DNA from: Atopsyche davidsoni
Taxonomy: Eukaryota > Arthropoda > Insecta > Trichoptera > Hydrobiosidae
DNA: 64,000 nucleotides
Direction of reading: 5' to 3'
Assembly (NCBI GenBank): GCA_022113835.1
Contig: JAILWY010000008.1
Coordinates: 3,774,001-3,838,000 of the forward strand
Under the pieces are notes generated by a model that was not told the DNA's origin, did no database searches, and saw only the letters and a program-made list of their open reading frames with translations. The position numbers and the translations under genes are program-made. Below, piece after piece: positions 51,372-63,180 of this stretch; the stretch's first letter is position 1; every line of letters begins with the position of its first letter.

Positions 51372-52320
51372 TCACTGGCAATACGGCTGGACCTCGCATC
51401 CAAGACAGTCCTGTGGAGTGAAGAGAGTGCACTGCAAGCCTGCTGGGCAATAATGGTGCAGGCAGACATCCGCTACTTCCTGACATGATCGGTAAGCTGA
51501 AAAAATAGATAGTTAATACAAGAGAACTAATTTTATCAGAATAGAAAAAATTATTCATTTCATACTCCAACAATGTTTTATTCTTAAATGGTTTCAAGGT
51601 AATAATGGTTAGTATTCTCGCAGAGGATTAATCATGAGACTTAAATGATCAGAAGGTAAAGGTTCAAATCCGAGTATGTGCCATATACCTAAACCTGTTT
51701 ATGGTATATGGCACATACTATATATATATATTTTAACCTTCATTATATTTGGTATTGCATAGAGATTTTTTTAAGTAAATTTACTTACTGTCTATACAAA
51801 TACCACTGATACAGCAACCACCACAGCATTGACCGGAATCCGCACACTGAAATATAATGAATAAATTTATAATCAAAACACAAGGAAAAAAAGATTCTCA
51901 TATATCAAAGACTTGATTGCCGAGAACATAGTTCACTAAAGCAAGCCTGTATGCATTTACAATTTATTTATTTTGATAAAGGTATCTTTTGTACTTATGT
52001 TGAATTTATTAGCATTGTATTAATATTTATTTAATAGCACAATTTATGTTAATAAATAAACGAGAGAAGATTTCCGGTTTTACTATGTATTTCTATTTCC
52101 ACGCTTAAAACAATTTCAACACAAATTTCTTACACTCAAATTTAAATTCAAAGCATTACGTTATTTCATATGAAGAAGCATGGTACGAAATATTTTCTTT
52201 AAGACTTGCATGCAAGCAAAAAATATTTCTATAAAAACATACTTTGCGCCCGTAGAATACACAGTCTTGGGCGACAGCACCGTAGTACAGGAATAAATAC
52301 AAAAACACTTTACTAAACAT
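51372..52320 (-). CDS. Small secreted cysteine-rich protein, three exons
   Basis: Exon 1 is 52320-52243 (ATG at 52320, 26 codons, AAA|gtatgt). Exon 2 is 51846-51789 (58 nt). Exon 3 is 51496-51372, ending TGA. Phases 0 and 1 match, giving 86 aa. Residues 1-18 form a signal peptide (MFSKVFLYLFLYYGAVA), predicted cut before QDC. The mature chain of about 68 aa has 14 Cys, with spacing C-x8-C-x5-CC-x2-CC-x4-C-x6-C-x6-C-x4-C-x5-C-x7-C-x2-C-x5-C, including SGQCCGGCC and HHYCPAGLQC. This implies up to seven disulfides. The exons are far too short for ORF scanning; Cys density and in-phase splicing are the support. I do not recognise the family; protease inhibitor, antimicrobial or cuticle/seminal roles are only possibilities. 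Confidence 0.78.
51605..51720 (+). repeat. tRNA-like SINE fragment with perfect hairpin
   Basis: AGGTTCAAATCCGA (51659-51672) is a good tRNA B-box/T-arm word. It is followed directly by a perfect 17-bp inverted repeat, 51673-51689 with 51703-51719, around a 13-nt loop. It lies inside the intron of the Cys-rich peptide gene. Confidence 0.5.
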
Positions 52321-54481
52321 TATTCTTTTAATAAAAAATGGTAATGGCAGAAAACGCAAGTCTATGCTTAGGAATTATCTTGAGAACTGTGAATGTCTCT
52401 CTGAAATGATTGTGAACATAAGAAGCATAAAATTATACTACTCGTATGTAATGAACATAATGCTGTATGCAATAACCCTTCTGGTACCAGACATGCTTAA
52501 ATATTACATTATGTACTTTTTATAATTAAAATTTCTTTCAATTTGATGATTTGAAAAAAATAATGTAATGCACTGATTACGTGTTGAATAAATATATAAT
52601 CAAAATTCTTAAAATAAATAGAATTTTACTAATAGCCTCCGAGGACTCTCTCATGTGTCTCAATTTCCTATCTAATAAAGTGGTGTAATTTGAAGACTTC
52701 TTTAACTAGATTTATTAGAGTTTGGGTGTTTGGGAGTCAAATTACAACTAAGAAAAGATTACGCAGTACAAAATATAATATAGAAACACCGATTGTTCAG
52801 TCGCAAAGGGGTTAAGGAGATACTCACATTAACGACTTCATTATTCTCATTCCTTGAAGTTTGTCGCATAAACACAAGCAAAACTATTGAAATGCACAAT
52901 GTGTTGCCACGATGACAGTAACTGAGGCAACAGCTTACGCAATGATAAAACTTTTCATTTACTTTCCAGAATCCATTGTGACTAAAATGAAAAATAGCTT
53001 TTTTTGACACACAAACATTTTGAGCAATAAAAGGTATAGTTTTTACAGCTGTTTTTTTATCATTGCAATCAAAAAAGAAATTTAACTGAAGACCCAATGC
53101 AATTGCCTAATACTAAATTTATTGAGATTATCTTTTAAAGAATTGATTAGGCATGTGTAGTTTTAATACAAATAATTTTCAAAACTAGAAACGGCAATCA
53201 CTTTGGCATTTTACTGTCAGAATTGGTTTCACGCTGGTAAATTCTCATTCAAGAGTCAACCGCATCTTAACTGAAATTTGTTATCTATAGATTCCCAACA
53301 AAATTGACCTCACAGAGATAAAATGGAGTTTTATTTTTAACAACTTAACTGTGCTTTGTACTATGCTGGCAATAAGATGAAAATAAAGAGTCATCGTGTT
53401 CTCCCAAAAATATAATAGTAATTAATATGCACTAACTCTTATTCATTATAAGTTGTATTGTTGTAAAATTTAATTTATTCAAAGGAAGCTTCTATAAATA
53501 CATAAGAGGTACGATGCGCCAACGGTATTAACACATTGTCACATGCTAATCATAAGATGGCATATAATATGCGAGCCGCCTTTATGTTCAATCACATGAA
53601 TAAATACTTGGACTAGTCTAATGGAACCGACGGAGTAGTTGACGCTGCAATTATTCACAAGTCTGCTACGAATAATACGTGATGAATTACATAGTTGGGT
53701 ATTATAGGTGGGCAGACTAGATTCAACTAATTCAGTGAGAGGCAACTATTTGCCAGACTTATACCAATTGATAGGTCTTACCAAGAAATATTAGAAACGT
53801 TGCAAATATTGTTACAATGCTTCTAAAATTTTGACTTCTAGTTGGCTGTAATTTTTTGGGTGATGAATTTGACCACCGAGATAAACAGTTGATTTTTAGT
53901 GGCAGGGATCACGTTTGTCAAAATTTTATACATCTACCATATAAAAGCAGTAACGTGTATTGTGTAAGATTTGCTAACGTAGTATGAGAAGATGACAAAT
54001 CATGACAATAATTAAATCTGCTTATAGTTTGTGAATTGGTGCATGAATATTCACAAGGTGAAGTTCAGTCAACCGTTTAGTCGTGTTCCACATGACTCCC
54101 ACTAAAACCACATGCACACGCAGCCAAAGAGATTTAAATTACTGTAAAATATACAATGCTTGTAAAATTTCATTCGAAGTACACCTGTACTAGCAAGTTT
54201 TTTAATTCACATGAAAGAAAATTAACATCTCCAATAGTAATTTCATGCATCACCTCACATTATCATCACTTATTGTTAAATAAAAGATTATTTAAAAAAA
54301 AAATGTTTTCTTGTAGATATGTAATTTTCAAATTTCATTAACAATAACTATTTTAATACTACACTAAATATAAGTAAAATTGAACATTACCTTTTTTTAT
54401 GAGGATCGTTTTCAGTTTTGTGTATAAATGTATAAACTTTATTCACAGTTTCCAATATTGTTTACTTCATATGATTGTAAA
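52321..54481. other. Gene-free stretch, 2.2 kb
   Basis: AT-rich and presumably contains the promoter of the Cys-rich gene. Open frames here (for example 52759-53097 minus and 53539-53745 minus) have no motif and no splice support. No RNA gene seen. Confidence 0.5.
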
Positions 54482-56118
54482 TCATCTTTTTAGTTTTATA
54501 GCTTCGAGAATTGATCGCAAGGATGTCGCGAGTATCTGCACCACAGGATTGACATCTCCATCTTGTGATAGAATGGCACTGCCATCCAGATTTCTTTCGT
54601 TAATTCTTAAAAGAAAATCCATTTCTTTTCCAGCTAGAGACTCAATACTATTTGTGAATATTGTGAACGATGCCATCTACAATATAATGTGAATAAATAA
54701 ATTTCTGACATTTGCACCAAATAATATGAATATAAAACTAATTGTCAAATTTCAACACCCTTTAAAAAATATACCCTAATCTATAATATATAAATAAAGT
54801 CAATTGAATTCTTTATATGGACATCAGAGCAAATCTATTTCACTTCCCTGAAGTACCTTTAAAATCTTTATAAACAAAGTGATTACAAAATTAACTGCCT
54901 CCTAGAAATCAAATCCATCTCATTTCTTTGAATGTAATCTAAATCCTTTAAGGTCAACCGAGGAAATGGTTTTTTAGTTCACTGCTATTCAGAGTCATGA
55001 TGAAAGTTGGTGCTCGATGGCTTCCAATAAAATCTTCCAAATATCTTAAAATATATTGGGGAAGCTGGTTATCTCATTTCTCGGGTTTATATGAAGTCTA
55101 TATTTGCTTATATAGTAAAGGCTCTTATTTTATCTTAGTTTTATAGATCCCTAGTAAAAATAATATTTTTTTTACCTCATTCATATTATTCAAAGTATTT
55201 TCTTCCAATTCCTCAATTCCTATAGTGATGCATTGGACAAGTCCTCTTATCAAATTATAATTATATTCATCATCCTTATCTTTGGAAATACTGCTAATAT
55301 ATTCCACGAAGTATTTCCAACCACCCATATATTCTAATTGACTATGATCTTTACAAATACGTTTATTTCGTAAATCAGGTTCTGTTTCTATCATAATGCA
55401 ATCATCATCGCTAGAATCTTTTGATTTATCGACATTGTCATAATTATTCTCATCTTGAAAAGGAGGGCGATTTTTTTGCTTGTTTAGATTTGAAGAATAT
55501 TGTGATTTTAGATAATCAAAGAAGCAGTGAAAAAAGTCTGCTAAAAAGTTAAAAAAGGGACTGAAATTTGATTTTCGGCAAATCTGCAAGTAAATAAACA
55601 CAATGATTTTAACTTATACGAGGTATTGTTACAAAAAAAGTTTTGCATATAATAATCCCCACAATCATTTGTGCCAACCAGGCAGGCCAAAAGGTTTAAG
55701 GGTTTTTAGAAATAGGGTTACTTTGACATCTAATACCATGACCTGATCTGACATATACCTGAGCATATTCCATGTTATTGATAAATGTTAAGTATGGTTA
55801 TATAGTTTACGAATAAGACGGACTTCTAATAATACATAACAGTTTATTAATCAGTTATCAAAACTAAATAGTGAATAAATAAAAATACATCATTCCAATA
55901 ACCATTTTTACCTTTGATATTTCTTTAAATAATATGAAATCAGGATCCTCTGATAAATTGGCGGAATCGAAATATGACTTTACGTTGCGAGCAAGGGATG
56001 ATATCTTACTGCCAATCTGTCCCCCGTGTTCAGAATCAAACTTCTTGTCAATAAAGTTGATCTGTTTTTCTGATGATATCAATGACTCGGTTACAAAAAA
56101 TATTGCTAGTTTTGCCAT
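54482..56118 (-). CDS. Unrecognised protein, 269 aa, three exons
   Basis: Exon 1 is 56118-55912 (69 codons, ATG at 56118). Exon 2 is 55583-55176 (136 codons). Exon 3 is 54676-54482 (64 codons plus stop). Both introns are phase 0 with good GT/AG signals (AAG|gtaaaa..ttgcag|ATT and GAG|gtaaaa..ttgtag|ATG). The sequence has no signal peptide. It starts MAKLAIFFVTESLISSEKQ, has a hydrophobic, aromatic stretch (NFLADFFHCFFDYLKSQY), an acidic patch (DKSKDSSDDDCIMIETEPD), then probable helices (MGGWKYFVEYISS, LVQCITIGIEELEEN, VVQILATSLRSILEAIKLKR). It is likely a soluble helical protein. I do not recognise the family. Consistent splicing across three frames is the main support. Confidence 0.72.
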
Positions 56119-56619
56119 TAATGCAGGTACCCGAACGACTCATGAATCGACGTGAGAATAAATATAGATCACTGAGAGCACAATCTAAACATATTTCACC
56201 TCGGAGTGTTATTATTGACTTCTAAAAATATTATTCTTTCCGAATACCGGTTTGTGTATAAAACACACAGAAGGCACTGTCAAGCATTTTTCATAGTGTG
56301 GCCAGCCGAAAAATAAATATATATTAATCAATATAAATAATATTATTTTATATTTTAAAAAATATATTAATTTAGTAATAAATATATAAATATATATTTT
56401 ATTATTATTTGAATCGCACATTTACTAATGCAATCATATAATACAAATATGCCTATATGTTCAGTGTCACAAACCTCTATTGAAAAAAGACACCCAATGA
56501 AGTTAAAGGATAGCAGTAAATAAATAAATAATTTTTTATTTATACTTAATATCGTGCTGTAAATAATAGTTAATTAGTCATTTTTGTATTTTATATTAAT
56601 TATAAACAAATACGGGTGT
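56119..56619. other. 5' flank of the 269-aa gene
   Basis: AT-rich; a short AT palindromic stretch at 56320-56400. No gene seen. Confidence 0.5.
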
Positions 56620-56940
56620 TGTGTCGTATCCCACCACGTCGGTGTTTAGCTGGCTAGCTTTCGCTGCCGCGGCGGCCTCAGAGCCCGACAGTTGCAGATG
56701 TCGGTCCGTCGGAGGCGGGCGCTCGTCAGTCGCTCGTGACGTCACGCGGCGAGGAGATCTCGTGCGCTCCACGGTCTCAATAACAGCGATAATATTCATT
56801 AGTGGCACCGTGATAAATACTTCGCACTAAACACGCAAAATGACAGAGCCCCCGGCCGGGAAGTGTTTACACGGCGATCTTCACTCGCCCGCTTGCAAAG
56901 GAGATGATTTTCGGCTGTGAAATATTTTTTGGTGAGTGAT
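56620..56940 (+). promoter_or_regulatory. CpG-rich promoter with CRE and probable 5' UTR exon
   Basis: A GC-rich block in AT-rich DNA. TGACGTCA at 56737-56744 is a perfect CREB/ATF site (extended CGTGACGTCACG). A short frame starting MTEPPAGKCLHGD (ATG at 56840) ends after 26 codons. About 35 bp further on, TTTTTTG|GTGAGTG gives a strong splice donor (about 56931). This fits a 5' UTR exon of a plus-strand gene with a long first intron; the coding exons would lie beyond this window. Confidence 0.5.
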
Positions 56941-59900
56941 TAATATTAGATTATTGCACTTGAAATTTGTAGTTTGCTTGCTTATTGTGTTTAGTTTTAT
57001 CATTTGATCGGTCGGTAAATGCTGCGCGTTAATAGACGTATCCTTGTGTCTTGACATTTCTATTTTCTATTGGTCTTTGAAACGATTTAGATAAATCATT
57101 CAAGTTTATATATAAGGTTAAACAGTGGGTGAACCAGTCCACATGTTTAATTATTTCAACTTCCTGCGTTTTTATCTCTTTTTGCCATAGTTTTAGGAAT
57201 GATCCTGTTTGTGATATCCACCGACTCCCACTCAGTTTGACATCTACTCAGTAATTCAACCATTTTTTGACAAGAATGACAATCTGTCAAATTTTTTCCA
57301 ACGATATTTTTCATTGTTTACAAAATAAGGCGGATAATTTGTATCGCGAGCTTGTTATTTGATATTTATATATTAAAAAAAAACAAAACAAGGAAACCCG
57401 GCTACTACAAAAAGAAGCTTATTTCTTTTTCACAAAAAAAATATTGATATAACTTGCACTCTATTATTTACTAATAAATTTCTATTGTAATCATAAAATT
57501 TTAGTATAACAATCTGTTGAATGGATTTTATTACAACATATACTTTTTTTTAACAATACAATGATGACAGTGTACTGATTTTAATTTCGTAAATTATATT
57601 TTTGTAATAAACTGAACGTTTAGGATACATATATTTAAAATCCATTGATGATATAACACATTATGTTGGTAGGTATATAAGCTCTGAATAACATATTATA
57701 ACAAGAATAGATATCCCTAAGCCCCACAACCTGTGCGCAGGATCAGGGATAGCCACATACTGTATTGTAAGCATATCTATAACAACAATAATAAATTAAC
57801 ATAAAGGAAAATAAAGAATCTTGGAATTGACAGTGAAAAAAATTGACACTATCATTTACTTATATCTAATTTATAATTATATAGATTGAATGTTAAAATT
57901 AGTTACAAATATATCTGACCATAGGCAGCAAAAATATGTTTTTATCTTTAATATATATCTTATGATATAAAGCATTAGTTCTGTCTATTGAGAACTAGAA
58001 TTAAAGACTTGTTTGGATATTGAATTTTCCAGACAACATTATTTTAATGTTTAAATATCTGACTAAACCACCGTAGTCTTATCCAGCTTAGGGTTATTAC
58101 ATGTTTTGATTGCACAAATTGAAAGTAATTATGTACTACTATATAAGTAGTATATTATAGTATTCAATAGATAAGCTTCTCATGAAAATATTGTTAACCA
58201 CACACTCACAGTATTACAGGCATATATATTATCGTTTGCTTAAATAACATACTTGAGTTTTGTTCCATTGTTTGTAGTTACATATTAAGAGGTTTTATTG
58301 GTTTTTTTATGTCTGTTGTAATAATGACATTATAATATGATTTACCTAACAGATAGAAAAGCTTTTGTGGCTGAATCTCATTGTGTTTACAAAGGATATT
58401 TCATTATTAATAACTAAATAGTATGGCAAACGTGAATTGTATGAATGAAATCTGTTATCAGATGTTGCTCTCTGCTATAATGAATATGTTTCCCATTGTC
58501 GCACAGTGTGTACCCAATTTTATTTTATTTTTGATAGGTACACAATGTTTTAATGTTCTTCAATACCATATTGTGATATTGTACGTTTTAAACTAAAAAA
58601 AAAATCTATTATATATTTGGTAATTTATAAAACTTTAGACTTAAGGTGTTTTGTATTGGACTTTTTAAGTATTTAAATGGAAGTAACACATAAAAAAAGA
58701 TAGATAGACAAAATGTTTTATATCAGTTATTCTGAAAAATTATAGACCCTTAGTGGTAGTGCTAAGGACGTTGAAGATATATAAATTAATAAAAAAAATT
58801 GTTGCAGCTAAGTTAAATCACAATAACATATTAGTGGCCACATCTTGATCAATTACTTTAAGTACTAACATGCTTAAATATCATACAAGTTAAATGGCGA
58901 GTACAGACAGTTTTATAATTTTTTTTATAGAAGTATGATTGAAAGTCACTATGTAAATTATTTAACAAAATTTAACAATCACTCATATTCACACATAATC
59001 ATGTTGAGTATAAAACTTAGGTCACAAATGTTATTATAGACATCCTTGGAAACCCATAGATTTGGTGATCATAAAAATTTAAAAAAGCCTCCCAGTAGTT
59101 AAAAAAGTCTCTCTGTACAATGTTGACTACACCATATTTTTTTTGACCTCTCATCATCTGCTTCAACGCCTCTTTTTTTAAACTGATAAAGCAAATTGTT
59201 ATATAGTTACAGATACAATGCTTACCGCTGGAATTATCTCTTTGTAATTACTCGCTAAACCTGTTTTTTTTCTCACTTATTTATAAGCATGATATTATTC
59301 ACAATAGAGTAGTTATAAGCATTGAATGAACACAATAGTGTAAGAGAGCTCTTATTTCATTATAGACATTATTATATATATATATAATCCGTTTTAAGTT
59401 TTCTTTTGTGTAAATATTAGTAAAGCAGCCTTTTTGTGCTCTTTTGATACAATTTATCTAGTGTATTCATTTGTCAGAGATAATACTTTATTATTACCTT
59501 ATTTCTGAAAAGCTGTTTAAATTGTTGACAAGCTATCAAAAATTATTTATCTCGCTGTTTGTTATTGCACAACTTGGCAATTCACAATTAAATGTTTAAT
59601 CATCGCCCCATTTCCGAAAGACTGTTTTTTGAAATGAATAGTTAACCATCTGTTAAATCTCACATGGCGTGCATAAAACTCAATTAGCTGTTCGGTTAAA
59701 ATAATATTAGCTTTGTTTCAATTTACTGAAATAACGCGTTATTCAAATCGTATCGTGTTTTTTGACAGCTTGTTAACTATTTATTACTATCTACTATCGT
59801 AGCTACTGTGTATTTATTGAACTGCTCTTAATACTGATATTTTTGTATACATAACGAATCAAAGCTTTTGTTAGCTCAGTCTGTTTACCTCTGGTGTTTA

Positions 59901-62170
59901 AATATTATGAATGAGTATTCTTATCTTTGTATTTATCTAGTTGTAGTCAATATCGCGAATGAATGAAGTTGTTTGTTTGGTGAAGATAACACTCTAATCC
60001 ACATGTAATAAACTTATTATGAAGGACTCGTATTTAATTTCTATGTGGGTCGAAAATCAATATAGAAACAAACAAATATAATTTCTATTACCTATGATTA
60101 TTATCGATTAGAGATTAGGGGTTACGAATCCCTTCACATTCGTAAAATACTCAATAGGGACTAAAGAGACTGTGGCCGGTCTTAATGGGCCCCTCGCCTT
60201 GGGAGGGGCGATATAAATGTTTCCACATTTTTCACGTTTCGTTTTTAAGTAGCCGTATTTCGAAATGCCCATTTTTAAACGTGGGCGTTAAAATAAACAC
60301 ATAGCAGTGAAATACACGAGATTTGTCATACCTCCGAAGAAATATTTCTTTTTCGACAATTTGTATTCAGAAGTTGTCGTTTTCCAAGGTTTTTTCTGCA
60401 ACATGTATGCAAATGTTAAATTCGACACTTTTCTGCTGGCTCTCCGCCAGATGTGTTAATATACCACTATTCTTTCTTTTTTTTTTTTTCTTTCAATATA
60501 TGTCATCACACTAAAATGAACATTTGCTATTTGTATATGTAATTATTAAAGAAATCGTTTTATTATTGAATTTTGAAAGCACGCCTAAGTGATGGATTGA
60601 AAAAAAATGTGTCATAAATCTGTGATGAAATAATACTTGAGTAAAAAGTAACTCGTGTTTTTTTTTGTGTTGAGTAATCAGGATGTTATTTTTCTGCAGT
60701 GGCGTTGCTTCAACGCAAGCCCGGCTTGCATTTAAATAGTTGTAAATAATGTTAATTTATCATATATATAGTTAAAGGTTCCTTCCCTGCGGTACAGAGG
60801 GTTTTCTTGTTTTTTTTCTAAATTAATAAAAGTACACGTGTGCTCCGGTCGCTACTTTGTTGCCGACTGGCGGCCAAGCGGGAATTCATAAGATCATTAT
60901 CAATTTTAGACATTTGTACGAATAAAATTGCAAGCAAAACATAATACAAGCCATACAGCTAGCTATCAATCAATATCTCAATTAAAATATATATAATTAA
61001 TCTCGTAGTCTATAACTATAAATTATACAAAAAAATAGTCATTTTTAAGATTCATTCCCATGTTTTTAGAGGCCGTTTTAAATTTACTTATTTTCTTGGA
61101 TGTTTAGCCGCGTCACGGTACTGAATCCATTTCACCGGTGTACCACGATGCCGACCGCTGAAGATTAACAGCCTCCGTATTCCCGCTGCTAAGTATTCTG
61201 TTTCATGCATTGCGTGTCGGAAGCATGCAATGCTTATGAATGCAATAAAACTATTTTCGCTGGGCGTGCGTATTTCTTAGAATTATCGCATAAACTGCAA
61301 AGTACATATGCAGTGTTCCGCGAACATGTTCCTCCGAAAGCGATGTTCGCTTCTTGTTTTGCTCGCAATGCGTGTCTTGTACTCGTATTTCTAAGATTGT
61401 AAAGTGTGTAAGCACGTATCGCATTCATAGCCAGTAATTTTAAAGGGTATCAACCATAAAACATATAAACAGGCAGAGGTACTTCATACATATACTTATA
61501 TGCATATATCGAACCGAGAACCTTTCGATTGAGTATCCTTCAAATCCGGCTACTGTGCATAGATATATTTTATCAAGTCACGCTTAGTTTTAAGGCAAAC
61601 CAATGACTAAGTTTTGGAAAACTTCTACGAAATTCGTAACGTTAAAAAAATTTGCGACCATTTCGACTACCTGTAATTGGTGACGTTGCGACACCTACGG
61701 AACATCCTGTGGGTCAGGGGACTGCTCACTCTGATGATGCCGATGAAGGAGGGAAAAAAATCGCAATTATTCTATAGAACCATTTATATATTATATTAAA
61801 AAAAGTTGATAAAAACTCACCAAGGGCGCGTTCCGTCATTGTGTTTATACGAGCAGCCGTGACCACTCGGACTTGCTGCGAGAAGATCGCTAAACGATTT
61901 CCGGTTAGTCAAATCGTAAACTCGATTTTTTACACTCGCATTATACTCATCTGTCAGAGCAGAGGTAGTCAATTTTATTTTACACATTTTCGTATCTTCG
62001 TTGGTAGTGAATCTCTCTGTTGCATTTCTACTGCTTTGAAAAATGACGGCCTACCCCTTACTTACTTTTTTTTGTTTCAAATTGCTGCCATGCACAATCG
62101 TAGGGAAATTCTCAGAAATCTATTAAATGCCAGAAGCATTTTCCTAGTCTTGGCGAGTAGTGCGGTCAAT
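56941..62170. other. Long gene-free AT-rich region
   Basis: More than 5 kb without a supportable coding exon on either strand. Small open frames (60323-60514, 61205-61428, 61841-62173) lack motifs. A GC-richer segment lies at 60165-60215. It is probably intron or intergenic DNA. Confidence 0.5.
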
Positions 62171-62270
62171 TGACATCGCTCGGTCTCGGATGCAAGCCGG
62201 GCTTCGTCGGCCGCCCTGCGCGTGCAAGGCCTCCGCGGTGATGTAACGCCTGCAGCCCAAGGTCAAGTAC

Positions 62271-62297
62271 CTGCCGCTCGTCCTCATCATCCATCAT
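62271..62297 (-). CDS. Candidate first coding exon (MMDDEDERQ) of a minus-strand gene
   Basis: On the minus strand ATGATGGATGATGAGGACGA leads to CGGCAG|GTACTTG, a fair splice donor, in a CpG-rich block (62170-62450) that could be a promoter. No downstream exon was found in the AT-rich DNA to the left. Weak. Confidence 0.2.
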
Positions 62298-62551
62298 CGT
62301 GTCGTCATGCGCCGAGTCCGCACGGCGTCCGACTCGGTGTGGTAACTCGAAAAAAATTAAAAAAAAAAAAAAACAACAATAAAAACCCGACCCGGGCGAT
62401 TGGCTCCGCGATCGCCGTCGGCTCCTTCCCTCCCCGGAACTTGTGAAAATTGTGCGTTTTATAACGGCCGTTATAAGAGTGCTACCATTATGGCGAAGAA
62501 AGTAGGTTAATTGGATTAATTAGGCAATTTTTTTTATGGCCCCATAGATAA

Positions 62552-62680
62552 AGCCGGGCTACACACGCAGCGACACAACTTGCAACCGATTTCCGATTGG
62601 CCAATGGCGTCCCATCATTTTGATGCTTTTTTTTTAAAGCCGGCTCTACACACGCAGTCGCACTTTTGTTGTCTCATGTT
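62552..62680. repeat. Direct pair of transposon-end-like sequences
   Basis: AAAGCCGGGCTACACACGCA (62552) and AAAGCCGGCTCTACACACGC (62635) are related and in the same orientation, 83 bp apart, with further similarity downstream (GCGACACAAC vs GTCGCACTTT). They look like ends of one DNA transposon family, possibly nested. Confidence 0.5.
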
Positions 62681-62937
62681 GCAATGCTCGTGTGTTTAAA
62701 ATTTTTTAATGCTTTTTCACTAGTATATAGATCATACTCCTCTTTGAAAGTATGCGGCCGGATGCCGCAGGCAGATAAGTAAGCGACCAGAGACAATTGC
62801 GGCTGTGTTACAATTGCCTGGTCGTTTGCATTTATGAGGGCTTCATTCGAAGCGTTGTACTTTATTTCAATAATCTCGCGCTCTGATGGCACAATATAGT
62901 GCCTTTTTTCTAACCACCAAAGCTCGATCGCTTACTT
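62674..62937 (-). other. Unrecognised open segment next to transposon ends
   Basis: The minus frame reads IELWWLEKRHYIVPSEREI.. to ..EKALKNFKHTSIAT with no stop for about 87 codons. It has ordinary amino-acid composition and directly abuts the repeat pair. It could be a fragment of a transposon protein. No family recognised. Confidence 0.25.
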
Positions 62938-63009
62938 ACATTGTACTTGTTGAACTGTGGTGGATCTAACAAGTTTTATTTTGGTTTTACTCAATAACGT
63001 ATTCTTCTT

Positions 63010-63180
63010 CAGGTGGGTCCCCTTGTCCTTCTATACCGCAGTTTTATATTTGAAGGATAGCCGCTGCCCGATAGTATTACCATACAAACCTTTCCTTACA
63101 AAGCTTTAGCATTTAGATCTGATATTTCTTCTGCAGCAGGCTGCTGAAACAAGAGGTACTCCCAGAACATATCCCTCCAC
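63010..63180 (+). repeat. SINE-like repeat, distal copy
   Basis: Shares CCTTTCCTTACAA, TTTAGATCTGATAT and GCTGAAACAA-like words with the minus strand of 38500-38720. Confidence 0.6.

Noticed and set aside
51141..51488. 115-codon plus-strand frame
   Set aside because: It overlaps the third exon of the Cys-rich gene on the other strand, has no family motif, and its tail is the antisense of that exon.
56340..56420. Possible small gene in the AT palindromic stretch near 56.3 kb
   Set aside because: Almost pure A/T; apparent coding is low complexity.
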